A DNA stretch of 10,151 nucleotides, taken from the NCBI GenBank assembly GCA_002405805.1, contig DHMN01000076.1:19172-29322 (forward strand), in the 5' to 3' direction. The translations under genes and the position numbers were made by a program. Of this stretch, positions 1-5,282 are shown one piece after another. This DNA comes from Cyanobacteria bacterium UBA4641 (GTDB lineage: Bacteria; Cyanobacteriota; Vampirovibrionia; Gastranaerophilales; Gastranaerophilaceae). The notes below the pieces were generated by a model. That model searched no databases and was not told the origin of the DNA. It was given only the letters and a program-made list of their open reading frames with translations. Positions within the stretch are counted from its first letter, which is position 1. Each line of letters begins with the position of its first letter.

Positions 1-38
1 GTTCCTACTCGGTGTTTCGGAATGACATCAAAACATCC
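1..38. repeat. Edge of a dispersed palindromic repeat
   Basis: The first bases contain cggtgtttcggaatgacat, the same kind of arm (tttcggaat or ttcagaatgac) that occurs at 2561-2572 and 10037-10047. I read it as the right end of a copy that starts outside the window, lying just upstream of the prepilin promoter. Its boundaries cannot be set from this window alone. Confidence 0.4.
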
Positions 39-48
39 TCTTCATGAC

Positions 49-77
49 TTGAAAACATGCCAAAAAAGTTGTATAAT
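49..77 (+). promoter_or_regulatory. Sigma70-type promoter for the prepilin genes
   Basis: A TTGAAA -35 box (49-54) and a perfect TATAAT -10 box (72-77) are separated by exactly 17 bases. Transcription would start near 84, about 29 bases before the first prepilin ATG at 113. No comparable promoter lies in the short gaps downstream, so this is probably the promoter for all three genes. Confidence 0.75.
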
Positions 78-112
78 TTGTATATACGTAGACAAAACAG
101 GATTTTAAGAGT

Positions 113-730
113 ATGAAAAAAGCCCTAACAATCGGCGAGTTATTGATTACTATGGGAATTATCGGGGTTATCGCAATGTTGACTCTGCCGGGGTTCATTC
201 AAGATTATCATAAGCGAGTTTATACCACCAAATTGAAAAAATCGGTGGAAATGATTGAAAATGCCGTAAATCAGGCATGTGTAGATAATAATGTGTCTTA
301 TTTTTATCAAACACCGTACGTAAATACTAAAGATAGTGGCAAACACCAACAAGATTTTATTGATAAATACTTTAAAAAGGCCGATGGTATTAACAAAAAC
401 CCATTTGCTACAAAATATCAAATTTTGTCAACAGGTAAATCTCAGTCAATGACTGGACTTGTTTCTGAACATGGATGGGCAAAACTTGCAGGTGGTGAGG
501 CTATGTCCTTTTGGTGTAATACCTCTGGAAATAAATATTGTAGATTTCGAGTTGATATAAATTCAACAGATGGTCCTAATATTGGCGGTAGGGATTATTT
601 TAAAATTGATTTGAATATAAAAACAAATGAATTGTATGACAATGGCACAATAAACACATGCGGAACAACTAAAGATGGTGAAGGTTGTTTCGCTAAACTC
701 TTAGAAAACAATTGGGAAATGAACTATTAA
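113..730 (+). CDS. Prepilin-like protein with degenerate leader (type II/IV pilin family)
   Basis: This 205-residue protein has a short basic leader (MKKALTIGE), a hydrophobic helix at about residues 9-26 ending in a proline, and a polar globular remainder. That is the class III prepilin layout used for type IV pili and type II secretion pseudopilins, which are processed by a PilD-type peptidase and assembled at the inner membrane. Glu9, equivalent to Glu+5 of mature pilins, is kept. The usual Gly-Phe at the cleavage site is Ala4-Leu5 here, so processing may be inefficient. A motif of the form VD-N---PN--GRD-F at 147-163 and a Cys-rich end (GCFAKLLENNW) are shared with the next two genes. The start is preceded by AGGA at 99-102. 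It is first in a three-gene cluster behind the promoter at 49-77. Pilus versus pseudopilus role cannot be decided. Confidence 0.85.
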   Translation: MKKALTIGELLITMGIIGVIAMLTLPGFIQDYHKRVYTTKLKKSVEMIENAVNQACVDNNVSYFYQTPYVNTKDSGKHQQDFIDKYFKKADGINKNPFATKYQILSTGKSQSMTGLVSEHGWAKLAGGEAMSFWCNTSGNKYCRFRVDINSTDGPNIGGRDYFKIDLNIKTNELYDNGTINTCGTTKDGEGCFAKLLENNWEMNY

Positions 731-746
731 TTACGGAAGGATAAAT

Positions 747-1445
747 ATGAAACAAGGTTTTACGTTATCAGAAGTTTTGATTACATTGGGTATTGTCGGA
801 ATCGTTGCGGTTTTGACTATCCCAGGGGTTATGAAAAACTATAAAAACAGATTATATACTGCGCAATTAGAAAAAGTTTATTCACAAATTTCTGACGCAA
901 CACAAGCTATCATGGCAGATGAACACGTTGACAACTTCTACGAAACAACTGCAGCAGGCAATACAACCTATAAAGACGGCGCAACAGACCACCAAGACCC
1001 TCAAACAGGTGAAGGTTACTTTTTGACAAAATATTTTAAAGCCGTGAAAAAAGATTGCCGTAAAGCTGACAAAACAGGTTGTATGACAACTAATGCAAAC
1101 ACTTATAAAACAATTGGCAATGCTGCTGTTCCAGGATATGCTGGGAATTACTGTATCCAAACAGTGTCAGGTGCAGCTGTTTGTGCTAATTTTAACCCAA
1201 ATAATACTTGTATGAGTATGGTAGTCGATGTAAACGGCATGGCAGCACCAAATGTTATAGGTCGTGATGTTTTCGCTCTTGATGTAAACAAAAACGGTTC
1301 TATATTAGATTATGGTGTTGGTTGCCAAATTACAAATGCTGATAGAGCATCATTATGTACCACGGGAACCACTGGAAGTATAGCTGAAGCCTCTGTAGGT
1401 TGCCTTGTAAACGTAATGGAAGCCGGCTGGAAGATGGAATACTAA
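747..1445 (+). CDS. Prepilin/pseudopilin-like protein
   Basis: This 232-residue protein has a canonical class III leader, MKQG followed by FTLSEVLITLGIVGIVAVL. Predicted prepilin peptidase cleavage is after Gly4, giving a mature N-terminal Phe (normally N-methylated) and Glu+5 at residue 9. The hydrophobic helix spans about residues 5-26. The globular part has at least eight cysteines, suggesting disulfides outside the membrane, and the motif VDVNGMAAPNVIGRDVF at 160-176 seen in the neighbouring paralogues. The C-terminus GCLVNVMEAGWKMEY resembles that of the first gene. GGAAGG at 735-740 is a strong ribosome binding site six bases before ATG. The gene lies 16 bases after the first and 13 before the third, fitting one transcript. 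A minor pilin or type II secretion pseudopilin is likely. Confidence 0.9.
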   Translation: MKQGFTLSEVLITLGIVGIVAVLTIPGVMKNYKNRLYTAQLEKVYSQISDATQAIMADEHVDNFYETTAAGNTTYKDGATDHQDPQTGEGYFLTKYFKAVKKDCRKADKTGCMTTNANTYKTIGNAAVPGYAGNYCIQTVSGAAVCANFNPNNTCMSMVVDVNGMAAPNVIGRDVFALDVNKNGSILDYGVGCQITNADRASLCTTGTTGSIAEASVGCLVNVMEAGWKMEY

Positions 1446-1458
1446 GGGAAGGTAGGAT

Positions 1459-2118
1459 ATGAAAAAAGGTTTTACTTTAGCAGAAGTTCTTGTAACACTT
1501 AGTATTGTCGGAGTAATCGCGATACTAACAATACCTTCTTTGGTGAAAAATTACAGATACAAGGTTTATTCAAACTCTATCGAAAAAGCTTATTCTCAAA
1601 TCAGTGCAGCCGTAAAACAAGCCATGGATGATGATATGACAAACGATTGGTATAAATCAACATCAGGCGCTATTGATGATAATGAAAACTGCACAAAGGG
1701 TTCTTGTTATTTCTTGAATAATTATTTCAAATTAGCACGAAAAAATTGTGGCGGAAGCTCTTCACCTAAATGTTTTGCAGATACATACACAAACCTTGAC
1801 GGCTCATCAGGCAATTTAAATTTTGAAAGAGGATATTGTGCACAAACTGTCAATGGTATGACAATGTGCATGAATATTGATTCAGTAAACGCGTCAACAA
1901 AAATAGCACTAGATACAAACGGTCCAAGTCAACCAAATATTGTGGGACTTGATACATTTATTTTGCAAGTTTTACCTAATGGTGAAGTGAAAGACTGGAC
2001 AGACAATCCTGACCTTTGCAACACCAAAGCCTCTGAATATAATAATATTGCAGACTATGCAACAGGATGTTTAGTAAAGGTTATGCGCAACAACTGGACT
2101 ATCACTGATGATAAGTAA
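1459..2118 (+). CDS. Prepilin/pseudopilin-like protein
   Basis: This third tandem paralogue has 219 residues. Its leader MKKG is followed by FTLAEVLVTLSIVGVIAIL, matching the prepilin peptidase and N-methylation consensus, with Gly4 at -1, Phe5 at +1 and Glu9 at +5. After the helix, the segment around residues 31-56 (NYRYKVYSNSIEKAYSQIS) closely parallels the second gene (NYKNRLYTAQLEKVYSQIS), pointing to duplication. The shared motif appears as LDTNGPSQPNIVGLDTF at 151-167, with Leu replacing the Arg of the other two. The globular part is Cys-rich and ends GCLVKVMRNNW. GGGAAGG at 1446-1452 and AGGA at 1454-1457 precede the start; the first has the better spacing. It is last in the cluster and is followed by repeats. 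Assembly partners (ATPase, peptidase, platform protein) are not in the window. Confidence 0.9.
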   Translation: MKKGFTLAEVLVTLSIVGVIAILTIPSLVKNYRYKVYSNSIEKAYSQISAAVKQAMDDDMTNDWYKSTSGAIDDNENCTKGSCYFLNNYFKLARKNCGGSSSPKCFADTYTNLDGSSGNLNFERGYCAQTVNGMTMCMNIDSVNASTKIALDTNGPSQPNIVGLDTFILQVLPNGEVKDWTDNPDLCNTKASEYNNIADYATGCLVKVMRNNWTITDDK

Positions 2119-2169
2119 TTTGGCATTGGGTTAAACCGTGTCTTTACAAGGAGCAGGGTGACACATGTT

Positions 2170-2188
2170 CCCTCTCTTTGGGAGAGGG
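2170..2188. repeat. Hairpin, 7-bp G/C-rich stem
   Basis: CCCTCTC (2170-2176) pairs perfectly with GAGAGGG (2182-2188) across a 5-base loop. It lies 52 bases after the last prepilin stop and is followed by a G-rich run and TTTT at 2202-2205. It could help end the prepilin transcript, but the T run is not directly behind the stem. A similar palindrome occurs at 9997-10016, so it is probably part of a dispersed repeat. Confidence 0.6.
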
Positions 2189-2193
2189 GTAGG

Positions 2194-2308
2194 GTGAGGG
2201 GTTTTCTTCTCAATTGAACATTTATTGTATTGTCCAAACCCTCACTCGAAATTGTAAATTTTCGCGTTCCGCTCAAAAACAATTTCGGTCTCTCCCATAC
2301 GGAGAGAC
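2194..2308. repeat. Nested inverted-repeat unit
   Basis: Three complementary pairs occur in sequence: GTGAGGG (2194-2200) with CCCTCAC (2239-2245); CGAAATTGT (2247-2255) with ACAATTTCG (2279-2287); and GTCTCTCC (2288-2295) with GGAGAGAC (2301-2308, loop of five). With the hairpin at 2170-2188 they form a compact, highly folded unit. No coding sequence is associated. Confidence 0.6.
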
Positions 2309-2325
2309 TAGACAAAAAGGTCTAT

Positions 2326-2401
2326 GTCATTCTGAACAGCAGGAGCAGAGTGCGAAACGAAGTGGAGTCACGTTTTATACGACTGCGTAGATTCAGAATC
2401 T
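2326..2401. repeat. Dispersed repeat arm, copy A
   Basis: The segment starts gtcattctgaa (2326-2336), contains cgtagatt (2386-2393) and ends in gaatct. The segment at 9921-9984 starts with the same 11 bases, contains the same cgtagatt and also ends in gaatct, with a more divergent interior. Both are followed shortly by the 75-base direct repeat, so they appear to belong to one composite element. Confidence 0.5.
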
Positions 2402-2440
2402 TTTCCATATTAATAATTTATCAAATATAACAATTGTTTT

Positions 2441-2515
2441 ATTTGTTATATTGGGGACCCTGAAACGAGTTCATGGTGACAGCCTAGTTTTTATCAGCAT
2501 TGGTAGATTCTAAAT
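2441..2515. repeat. 75-base direct repeat, copy A
   Basis: Aligned without gaps to 10077-10151, 67 of 75 positions match (about 89% by hand count), including tgaaacgagttca and ctagtttttatca. The other copy runs off the window edge, so the true repeat may be longer. It does not code for protein. Confidence 0.85.
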
Positions 2516-2519
2516 AGCA

Positions 2520-2569
2520 AGAAAATTATGTGTTCATTCTTCACGCAAATTTTCTAAGCCTTCAGAATG
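2520..2569. repeat. Inverted repeats next to the end of the 258-residue gene
   Basis: AGAAAATT (2520-2527) pairs with AATTTTCT (2548-2555), and CATTCT (2535-2540) pairs with AGAATG (2564-2569). The right edge (cagaatgacat) abuts the stop codon of the minus-strand gene at 2573. A weak terminator role for that gene is possible but no clean T tract follows the stem. Confidence 0.35.
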
Positions 2570-2572
2570 ACA

Positions 2573-3349
2573 TTAAAAAACTTGCCATGCATTTCCCTTT
2601 TGCACAAGGCTTTTGAACTTTTTCCAAACAACTTTGACTTTTTCCTTCAAGGTCAATGCATTGAAAACTTGTTTTAACATTTTATCATCAACGCCAAGGT
2701 TTTCCATCTCATGCCTGTTATAATCCAATTTTTGGGCAAGATAAGAAACCGTTATTAAATTATATTTGCATTTACCTTTTTGGTAAGAATTTTTCAAAAA
2801 TTTATGGATATCTTCAAAGTCATAATTAAGATTTTTGTTATTTAAAATGGACATAATTATATCAACAGTTGTCGAACCGTTGTCCTTTTCAAAAAACTTC
2901 AAACTATCGCCAAGCAAAAATTCCAATGATGGTTGATTAGTTATCCCTAGCGACTTCATCGCATTTTTGGGCACGTTTATTTTTTTGTTTTTTACAGCAA
3001 AAACATCCCAAACTTTTTTACATTTTTTGTCCAAAAATCTCTTAGCGGTGGCAAATTCTTTCATATTGCCATATTTCGCTTTTAAAAATTTTATATCTTC
3101 CACAGAGTCTTTGTCGATTGCTCGAGATAGTTCTAAGACAATTTTTCGGACAGTTTTATTAGACAATTCTTCATCTGTAATAACACCCAAAAATCCGCCA
3201 TAGTTGTTTATTCCACTGGTTTTTAAGATATAAGATGTTAAAGATGACTGACTTTTGTGAGGAAAATCCATGTAAGGATTTGAAGTATTTTCGTTTTGTG
3301 AAAATATTTCATCAAAAAGAGTCGAGTATTTGTCCAATACTTTTTCCAT
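2573..3349 (-). CDS. Hypothetical soluble lysine-rich protein
   Basis: I do not recognise this 258-residue protein. It has no signal peptide or membrane segment and looks like a mostly helical cytoplasmic protein rich in Lys, Asp and Asn. Lys and Asp/Glu alternate through residues 60-120, and a basic Lys-rich stretch lies near the C-terminus (about 234-251). There are two cysteines, Cys110 and Cys194. No catalytic motif is evident. The ATG is preceded by AGGGGA eight or nine bases upstream, and AT-rich codon use matches its neighbours, so it is likely expressed. It lies 77 bases downstream of the small secreted protein gene on the same strand and may or may not share its transcript. Its stop codon sits at the edge of a dispersed repeat. 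Confidence 0.75.
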   Translation of the reverse strand: MEKVLDKYSTLFDEIFSQNENTSNPYMDFPHKSQSSLTSYILKTSGINNYGGFLGVITDEELSNKTVRKIVLELSRAIDKDSVEDIKFLKAKYGNMKEFATAKRFLDKKCKKVWDVFAVKNKKINVPKNAMKSLGITNQPSLEFLLGDSLKFFEKDNGSTTVDIIMSILNNKNLNYDFEDIHKFLKNSYQKGKCKYNLITVSYLAQKLDYNRHEMENLGVDDKMLKQVFNALTLKEKVKVVWKKFKSLVQKGNAWQVF

Positions 3350-3426
3350 AATTATTTCCCCTATACATTAATAAACGATTTTTAGAGGAAAAAATTGACA
3401 TCAAATCCGAAAATGTAACAAAAATG

Positions 3427-3846
3427 TTAATTCAAAAATTTGCAAACACCTTGAGATGTTGAACGACGAACGCCAAACATTGGATTGTCATAAGTCATTG
3501 TGGATGTTGAATTGTATTCCAAAGAGTTGCGGTCGATTGTTGTATGCGCCATCATAATGTAATCATCGGTCATAGATTGGAGATTGTATTCGATTTTGTC
3601 AGCCTCGTAATACAAAATGTGGTCAATCGGCTCTTTTTGTAAATAGATTAACTTGTTCTCATCATCAAGATGAAAAATCCTGAACAATTTGCTCTTTGTT
3701 AATACCGTATTGTCTTGATTATAGACGGTTTCCTCAAAATCACAACGAAGAGTTTTCATCGTCGCAAAATCAGGAACAAATGCATCCCCAAACGCAGTTG
3801 CTGTTCCCAAAAACAAAATAAAAATCGCAAATAATAACTTCTTCAT
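3427..3846 (-). CDS. Small secreted protein of unknown function
   Basis: This 139-residue protein has a clear Sec signal peptide: MKK, a hydrophobic core (LLFAIFILFLGTATA), and likely cleavage near residues 18-20. The mature part has two cysteines, Cys35 and Cys135, near its two ends, which could form one disulfide. The middle (KSKLFRIFHLDDENKLIYLQK) alternates polar and hydrophobic residues as beta strands do, so a small beta-rich periplasmic or surface protein is plausible. I cannot name a family. The ATG has no Shine-Dalgarno sequence; an extended -10 box lies at 3853-3861, so the message may be leaderless. The next Met (residue 30) would remove the signal peptide, which argues for this start. 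Confidence 0.75.
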   Translation of the reverse strand: MKKLLFAIFILFLGTATAFGDAFVPDFATMKTLRCDFEETVYNQDNTVLTKSKLFRIFHLDDENKLIYLQKEPIDHILYYEADKIEYNLQSMTDDYIMMAHTTIDRNSLEYNSTSTMTYDNPMFGVRRSTSQGVCKFLN

Positions 3847-3852
3847 ACAAAA

Positions 3853-3861
3853 ATTATAGCA
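3853..3861 (-). promoter_or_regulatory. Extended -10 box immediately before the secreted-protein start
   Basis: Read on the minus strand the sequence is TGCTATAAT, an ideal extended -10 (TGnTATAAT). Its last base (3853) is only six bases before the A of the ATG at 3846, so initiation would fall at or within a base or two of the start codon. No good -35 box is seen 16-18 bases upstream, which extended -10 promoters can tolerate. Confidence 0.5.
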
Positions 3862-4009
3862 TTAAAATGAAGGTTTAGCTTTATAGACTTAATAGGAGAA
3901 AATATAAGAACTATTTGTTATCTTGTATTTGGTTTTTGTATAATTTATTTACCAAACTTGGTTTTTTAACTAATTCTGCCCAATATTCACTATTACTATA
4001 AGCTTCATT

Positions 4010-4612
4010 TTAACGATTTTTTTGATTCATATAACATATAGTTACCAAAACATCGCGATTTGGTAACCCTGCTAAATTAGAATCATTTTTAGGATTTTTT
4101 GTTTGAACATATTTTGTATCGCCATAATTAATTTTACCCAATGCATGTGATACATAACCACTACCGTCACGAGGCGCATAATATGGAATAGACCCACTTG
4201 AAGCAAACATTCTAACATATCCACCTTCGCCATCTTTTGCTTCTTCGTTGGTCCAATAATATATATGACTATCATTAACAAAGATACCTATATTTTTAAG
4301 CATTGCATCATTTCTATTTCCATATATTGATGTTTCAGAGGTCTTATTATTATATACTTGTTTTGCTAACTCGTATAAATCTGCTCCAGATGGTAAATTG
4401 TTTTTATGTCCACATGCTAGTGCCGCACCTGCAAGATGGTCATTATTATATGGGCAATAACTTAGACCCAATATATTTTTGTTTTTTAAACATTCAGATT
4501 GTGATAATGGTCTATATGCGACAAGTTTATAAGCTTTTTGTACAGCAAAACAAATATTACATAAAGATATTGTTATTAAGGTTCCCAATGTAAAATAAAT
4601 CAACTTTTTCAT
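4010..4612 (-). CDS. Secreted Cys-containing protein, possibly lectin-fold (DUF1566/FISUMP-like)
   Basis: I start this 200-residue protein at the ATG ending at 4612. An ideal AAGGAG (4621-4626) lies eight bases upstream, and this start gives a proper Sec signal peptide (MKKLIYFTLG...CFA, cleavage near residue 23). A longer reading from 4657 only adds 15 residues ahead of the signal. The mature chain has Cys41, Cys53, Cys67 and Cys193, enough for two disulfides. The order CGHKNNLPSGADLYELAK (67-84), YYWTNEE (118-124), YVRMF and a final VTICY resembles the LP, YWS-E and C-terminal Cys pattern of C-type-lectin-like domains such as DUF1566. That assignment is an inference. The lipobox is not convincing. 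After the TAA the same frame stays open for 33 codons to 3911. Confidence 0.75.
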   Translation of the reverse strand: MKKLIYFTLGTLITISLCNICFAVQKAYKLVAYRPLSQSECLKNKNILGLSYCPYNNDHLAGAALACGHKNNLPSGADLYELAKQVYNNKTSETSIYGNRNDAMLKNIGIFVNDSHIYYWTNEEAKDGEGGYVRMFASSGSIPYYAPRDGSGYVSHALGKINYGDTKYVQTKNPKNDSNLAGLPNRDVLVTICYMNQKNR

Positions 4613-4620
4613 ATAAATTA

Positions 4621-4626
4621 CTCCTT
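4621..4626 (-). promoter_or_regulatory. Ribosome binding site deciding the start at 4612
   Basis: On the minus strand this reads AAGGAG, eight bases before the ATG at 4612-4610. It supports the shorter 200-residue protein with an N-terminal signal peptide over the ATG at 4657. Confidence 0.8.
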
Positions 4627-4724
4627 TATTACTGTAAGATAGATTTAGCCTATCCATAAAATAATTTGGTGGGCAGTCTTGGTTTTGCGTCCATCACACA
4701 TACATTTTATACTTTGTATAATAA

Positions 4725-4805
4725 TGTCGATGGGGGGAGTCGAACCCCCACAGCTCTCGCCACATGCACCTCAAGCATGCATGTCTACCATTCCATCACA
4801 TCGAC
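4725..4805 (-). tRNA. tRNA-Leu (anticodon GAG)
   Basis: Read on the minus strand it folds as a class II tRNA. The acceptor stem GTCGATG/CATCGAC is a perfect 7 bp with discriminator A73 at 4725. The D arm is ATG...CAT with GGTAGA in its loop. The anticodon stem is CATGC/GCATG with loop TTGAGGT, giving anticodon GAG for CUC/CUU leucine codons. A long variable arm TGGC-GAGA-GCTG and a T arm GGGGG-TTCGACT-CCCCC complete it. The long variable arm agrees with leucine identity. CCA is not encoded, since ATT follows A73. It lies between the small membrane protein and the secreted lectin-like protein and has its own likely promoter. Confidence 0.95.
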
Positions 4806-4832
4806 ACGAATTTTGCTAAAATAGACATTCAG

Positions 4833-4841
4833 ATTATACCA
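4833..4841 (-). promoter_or_regulatory. Extended -10 promoter of tRNA-Leu
   Basis: On the minus strand the sequence reads TGGTATAAT, an extended -10, ending 28 bases before the tRNA 5' end at 4805. Predicted initiation is about 20 bases upstream of the mature tRNA. No clear -35 box is visible. The site lies just past the stop of the membrane-protein gene at 4851. Confidence 0.55.
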
Positions 4842-4850
4842 TAAATTTTT

Positions 4851-5270
4851 CTATTTTAAAAGACCAATCAGCCAAGATATAAACATAATCAACAAAACCG
4901 TCAAAGGCAACAGATTAAACATCACACCTGTGATAAAAGCTCCTGAATACAGTTTTTCGTGATTCATAAACAGGCGCAAACCCTCTTCGCCACGTTCATT
5001 GTAGTGTTTAAATTCAAATCTTGAAACTATAGCTATCACACCAACCATAAACAGATGGTATTTTGCAAATTCGATATAAGGTTTTACAATAAATTTCGAA
5101 ATATATTCTTGAAAATATTCGCTAATATCTTCTCTGATATTTAGTCCTGATGATGCCAAAAAGTACATCAAACCAAACATAACAGTCAGTGCCAAACAAA
5201 AATAGCCGATTACGGATATTATATTCCAAGTAATGTATTTTTTGAGTTTTAAAACTTTTGAAATCTTCAT
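4851..5270 (-). CDS. Small multi-pass membrane protein of unknown function
   Basis: This 139-residue basic protein has strong hydrophobic segments at about residues 15-38 and 108-137 and a weaker one at about 72-84. The last segment ends almost at the C-terminus (LLPLTVLLIMFISWLIGLLK). The first loop is acidic and aromatic (about 43-60). No family was recognised. It follows the second DUF3137 gene by only 12 bases. A weak AGG-containing site (TAGTAGG) overlaps the upstream stop codon, suggesting translational coupling and a role with the DUF3137 proteins in the inner membrane. The operon link is inferred from spacing. Confidence 0.75.
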   Translation of the reverse strand: MKISKVLKLKKYITWNIISVIGYFCLALTVMFGLMYFLASSGLNIREDISEYFQEYISKFIVKPYIEFAKYHLFMVGVIAIVSRFEFKHYNERGEEGLRLFMNHEKLYSGAFITGVMFNLLPLTVLLIMFISWLIGLLK

Positions 5271-5282
5271 AACTAAAACCTA

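Larger units (their letters stand above)
2119..2572. other. Gene-free stretch filled with composite repeats
   Basis: This 454-base gap lies between convergent genes: the prepilins end at 2118 and the minus-strand gene ends at 2573. It holds at least three perfect short hairpins (2170-2188, 2288-2308, 2309-2324), nested inverted repeats, a gtcattctgaa-type arm at 2326, and a 75-base segment repeated at the right end of the window. Short open frames here are only translated repeat (for example an Arg-rich peptide in 2230-2430). I see no gene. Confidence 0.7.

Noticed and set aside
140..1160. Minus-strand frames opposite the first two prepilins
   Set aside because: They are shadows of clear prepilin genes, with no ribosome sites and no recognisable motif.
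2230..2430. 66-residue plus-strand frame, Arg-rich
   Set aside because: It lies wholly within the repeat cluster, has no ribosome site, and is translated repeat sequence of a kind often mis-called as hypothetical protein.
2119..2572. CRISPR array
   Set aside because: The repeats are few, unevenly spaced and imperfect with no constant spacer length, and no cas genes are present.
3416..3429. TAACA/TGTTA mini-hairpin at the end of the small secreted gene as terminator
   Set aside because: A 5-bp A/T-rich stem overlapping the stop codon is too weak to support as a terminator.
3939..3944. Plus-strand TATAAT (also at 4717-4722)
   Set aside because: No plus-strand gene follows either site, and such hexamers are expected by chance in AT-rich DNA.
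4303..4593. 96-residue plus-strand frame opposite the secreted Cys-containing protein
   Set aside because: It is antisense to a gene with signal peptide and ribosome site, and has unlikely composition rich in Tyr, Phe and Ile with no start signal.
4613..4657. Upstream ATG extending the secreted Cys-containing protein by 15 residues
   Set aside because: The strong AAGGAG sits inside this stretch, just before the ATG at 4612, and only the shorter form has an N-terminal signal peptide.
4679..4691. Identical 13-base string (tcttggttttgcg) also near 6210
   Set aside because: One 13-base match is expected by chance in a window this size; the flanks do not match and the second copy is inside a coding region.
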